Of a stretch of DNA of 7,988 nt, positions 6,449-7,988 are shown in pieces. The DNA is from Victivallaceae bacterium (lineage in GTDB: Bacteria; Verrucomicrobiota; Lentisphaeria; Victivallales; Victivallaceae), in the NCBI GenBank assembly GCA_028698975.1, contig JAQVVK010000098.1:1-7988 (forward strand), in the 5' to 3' direction. A program made the position numbers and the translations under genes. Position 1 is the stretch's first letter, and every line of letters begins with the position of its first letter. Below the pieces are notes generated by a model. The model was not told the origin of the DNA. It searched no databases and saw only the letters and a program-made list of their open reading frames with translations.

Positions 6449-7141
6449 CTATGGCATTTTGAGCTCGGTTATTTTTATCTCCGGCCGGGGCTGCAAGCTC
6501 AAAAGCCGCGACGATTCAAATTCCGGACCGACCGGCGCCGGCTCGTGCGCGGTGTTCATGCGCGCCAGCAGCAGCATGCCGCCGCCCGCCAGCACCAGCA
6601 AAACCACCACCGCCGCACCGACAAAAAGCAGCGTGAGACGGCGCAGCTGTTTCTCGTTTTCCTCACTTACTTCGCGGTCGATCACCGACTTGTTGATGTC
6701 TTCGGGCAGCTCGTATTCGAGCTTCTCGCGCAGGTCGGAAGTCAGCTCGTCGGCTCGCTCGACCGGCACCCGGTAGAGCGCGAAAAGTTTGCGCGCATAC
6801 GCCAGCACATAGACCGGCTGCGGCAGCTCGGCCCAATCCTCGCGCTCCATCGCCTCCAGATAATCGCGCTTGATGTTGGTCTCGGCGGCCAGATCGACGG
6901 TCGAGAACCCGTTGCTCTCACGCAGATGACGCAGAAATTCGCCCAGCGACCCCGCACCGGAGTCGACAAAACGGCCGAGCAAAAGCGTGCCGCCGTCGGC
7001 GGAAACCCCCGGTATGATTTCGGAAACCGCGTCCGGCACCGGCTCGGTCACCGGCTCCGCGTCAGGCACCCTTTCCGGCTCCGCCGGCGGGGTGCCGTCG
7101 GCGAAGAGCGAAAGCTCGTCTTTTTCGTTGTGTTCTTCCAT
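6449..7141 (-). CDS. RodZ-like helix-turn-helix membrane protein lacking the C-terminal beta domain
   Basis: The protein has 230 residues. Residues 1-64 are an acidic, Pro-rich, probably disordered extension. Residues about 65-130 form the RodZ-type helix-turn-helix (HTH_25): SLGEFLRHLRESNGFSTVDL, then AAETNIKRDYLEAMEREDW, and the diagnostic LPQPVYVLAYARKLFALY. A charged linker (130-168) leads to one membrane span (about 171-193, LLFVGAAVVVLLVLAGGGML within it). Only about 37 residues follow outside the membrane. RodZ ties the actin-like MreB filament to the cell-wall elongation machinery; its HTH binds MreB rather than DNA. Typical RodZ ends in a periplasmic DUF4115 beta domain, absent here. 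Start at ATG 7141 is supported by GGAG (7149-7152) at 7 nt; further upstream in this frame lies mazG coding sequence. Other HTH_25 membrane proteins are possible, so no symbol is given. It follows mazG by 28 nt. Confidence 0.8.
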   Translation of the reverse strand: MEEHNEKDELSLFADGTPPAEPERVPDAEPVTEPVPDAVSEIIPGVSADGGTLLLGRFVDSGAGSLGEFLRHLRESNGFSTVDLAAETNIKRDYLEAMEREDWAELPQPVYVLAYARKLFALYRVPVERADELTSDLREKLEYELPEDINKSVIDREVSEENEKQLRRLTLLFVGAAVVVLLVLAGGGMLLLARMNTAHEPAPVGPEFESSRLLSLQPRPEIKITELKMP

Positions 7142-7148
7142 ATTCCGA

Positions 7149-7152
7149 CTCC
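7149..7152 (-). promoter_or_regulatory. Shine-Dalgarno deciding the rodZ-like start
   Basis: GGAG on the - strand lies 7 nt before the ATG at 7141, in the 28-nt gap after mazG. It supports inclusion of the acidic N-terminal extension in the protein, since the next conserved part (the HTH) starts more than 60 codons later. Confidence 0.65.
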
Positions 7153-7169
7153 AAAGAGTAAAATTTTCT

Positions 7170-7973
7170 TCAAACCGCCCGGATTTTAGCCTGCTGCCAA
7201 AGCGACTCCAGCTTTTCCAGACCGGCGGACTCCAGAGCGGTGCCATGCGCGGCCAATTCGCTCTCGATAAAACGAAAACGCCTTTCGAACTTGCGATTGG
7301 CGGCCCGCAACAACTCCTCGGAAGTGCCCCGTTTGCGAAATCTGGCAAAATTCGAGGCCGCAAACAACAGGTCGCCAAATTCCTCATCGACCGCCGCTTC
7401 GTCGCCGGAGGCGGCCGCCGCACGCAATTCGTCGAGTTCCTCCTGTATCTTGTCAAGCACGCCATTCTGATCGGGCCAGTCAAAACCGACCTTGGCCGCC
7501 TTTTTCTGAAGTTTTTCAGCCCGGTCAAGCGCAGACAGCGACTGCGGTATCTTGTCTAAAATCGAGGCCGGAGCCGGAGAAGCGGCGTGTTCGCGCGCCT
7601 TGACCTTTTCCCAGATCGCCCGCACTTCGTCGGGCGTTTCGGCATGCGCCGCGCCAAAAATATGCTCGTGGCGGCGGATCATCTTGTCCACAATGCCGCG
7701 ATACATGTCCTCGGCGGTGAATTCACCGCGCTCGGCGGCCACCACCGCCTGAAACAACACATTCATCAGCACATCGCCCAGCTCCTCGCAGATGTCGGCC
7801 GGCTTTTGGCGGTCGATGGCGTCAAGCAGCTCGGCCACTTCGCCGGCCAGACAGCGGGCCAGCGTTTCGCGGGTTTGCTCACGATCCCACGGACAGCCGC
7901 CGGGAGCGCGCAACCGCTCAAGAATGGCCAAAAGCGACTCCGCCGTCGCGGTATATCCGGTATGCTCCGTCAT
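7170..7973 (-). CDS. mazG: MazG, nucleoside triphosphate pyrophosphohydrolase
   Basis: MazG hydrolyses all canonical and some aberrant NTPs to NMP and pyrophosphate; in E. coli it also lowers ppGpp build-up indirectly. The 267 residues hold the two tandem MazG domains of the long form. Domain 1 (about 10-125) has GGCPWDREQT (25-34), GEVAE (44-48), EELGD (63-67) and RRHEHIF (100-106). Domain 2 (about 150-250) has KVGFDW (161-166), EELDE (178-182) and EEFGDLLFAASNFAR (197-211). The metal-binding pattern EExxE/ExxD is complete in domain 2, while domain 1 has Gly44 in place of the first Glu. Start: ATG at 7973; a TTG just before it would add one residue. A TGA overlaps the ATG as TGATG, so an upstream gene may end there, but the window edge prevents checking. 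It is the first visible gene of the - strand cluster. Confidence 0.95.
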   Translation of the reverse strand: MTEHTGYTATAESLLAILERLRAPGGCPWDREQTRETLARCLAGEVAELLDAIDRQKPADICEELGDVLMNVLFQAVVAAERGEFTAEDMYRGIVDKMIRRHEHIFGAAHAETPDEVRAIWEKVKAREHAASPAPASILDKIPQSLSALDRAEKLQKKAAKVGFDWPDQNGVLDKIQEELDELRAAAASGDEAAVDEEFGDLLFAASNFARFRKRGTSEELLRAANRKFERRFRFIESELAAHGTALESAGLEKLESLWQQAKIRAV

Positions 7974-7988
7974 CAAAACGACAACCCC

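Noticed and set aside
6742..7141. The rodZ-like HTH gene as a xenogeneic or phage-type repressor
   Set aside because: The LPQPVYVLAYARKLF signature after the HTH and the following membrane span match the RodZ family, and the gene sits in a housekeeping cluster without phage genes.
7142..7528. Upstream extension of the rodZ-like frame to a 359-residue protein
   Set aside because: The extra part overlaps the end of mazG in another frame and is Arg/Ser/Pro-rich. A good Shine-Dalgarno supports the internal ATG at 7141.

Overview
This is a GC-rich (by eye), densely coding window with no mobile elements, CRISPR array, rRNA or tRNA. The genes are conserved bacterial housekeeping genes. On the left, on the + strand, are the 3' end of uvrA (nucleotide excision repair) and a complete priA (replication restart helicase). 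Everything from about 2500 to the right edge is on the - strand and reads in this order: mazG, a rodZ-like gene, aroQ, accB, accC, an Asp23/Gls24-family gene, a membrane-anchored Asp23-like gene (AmaP-like), and maf.

The two blocks converge, and the last bases of priA and maf overlap by 12 nt. Gaps between consecutive - strand genes are 28, 85, 46, 19, 2, 19 and -20 nt, so most or all of the eight genes could be one transcript. The only gap with room for an internal promoter is the 85-nt AT-rich stretch between rodZ and aroQ (6364-6448). No stretch of 300 bases lacks a gene.

The - strand genes group by role. MazG and Maf, at the two ends, are nucleotide 'house-cleaning' pyrophosphatases. AroQ makes 3-dehydroshikimate for aromatic synthesis. 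AccB and AccC are the biotin carrier and biotin carboxylase of acetyl-CoA carboxylase, the first step of fatty acid synthesis. The RodZ-like protein is a helix-turn-helix protein with one membrane span and an unusually short outer tail. The soluble Asp23 protein and the membrane-anchored Asp23-like protein form a pair known mainly from Gram-positive bacteria.

The organism cannot be fixed from sequence alone. Separate AccB and AccC subunits, the rodZ-like gene and the Asp23 pair beside accBC suggest a deep-branching bacterium. A member of the PVC group (Lentisphaerota/Verrucomicrobiota) is a low-confidence guess from recalled gene order and protein style.

I did not find a clearly new defence or mobile system. 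The best candidate for something little described is the Asp23 / AmaP-like pair translated from the accBC operon, followed by the RodZ-like protein that lacks the usual extracytoplasmic domain.
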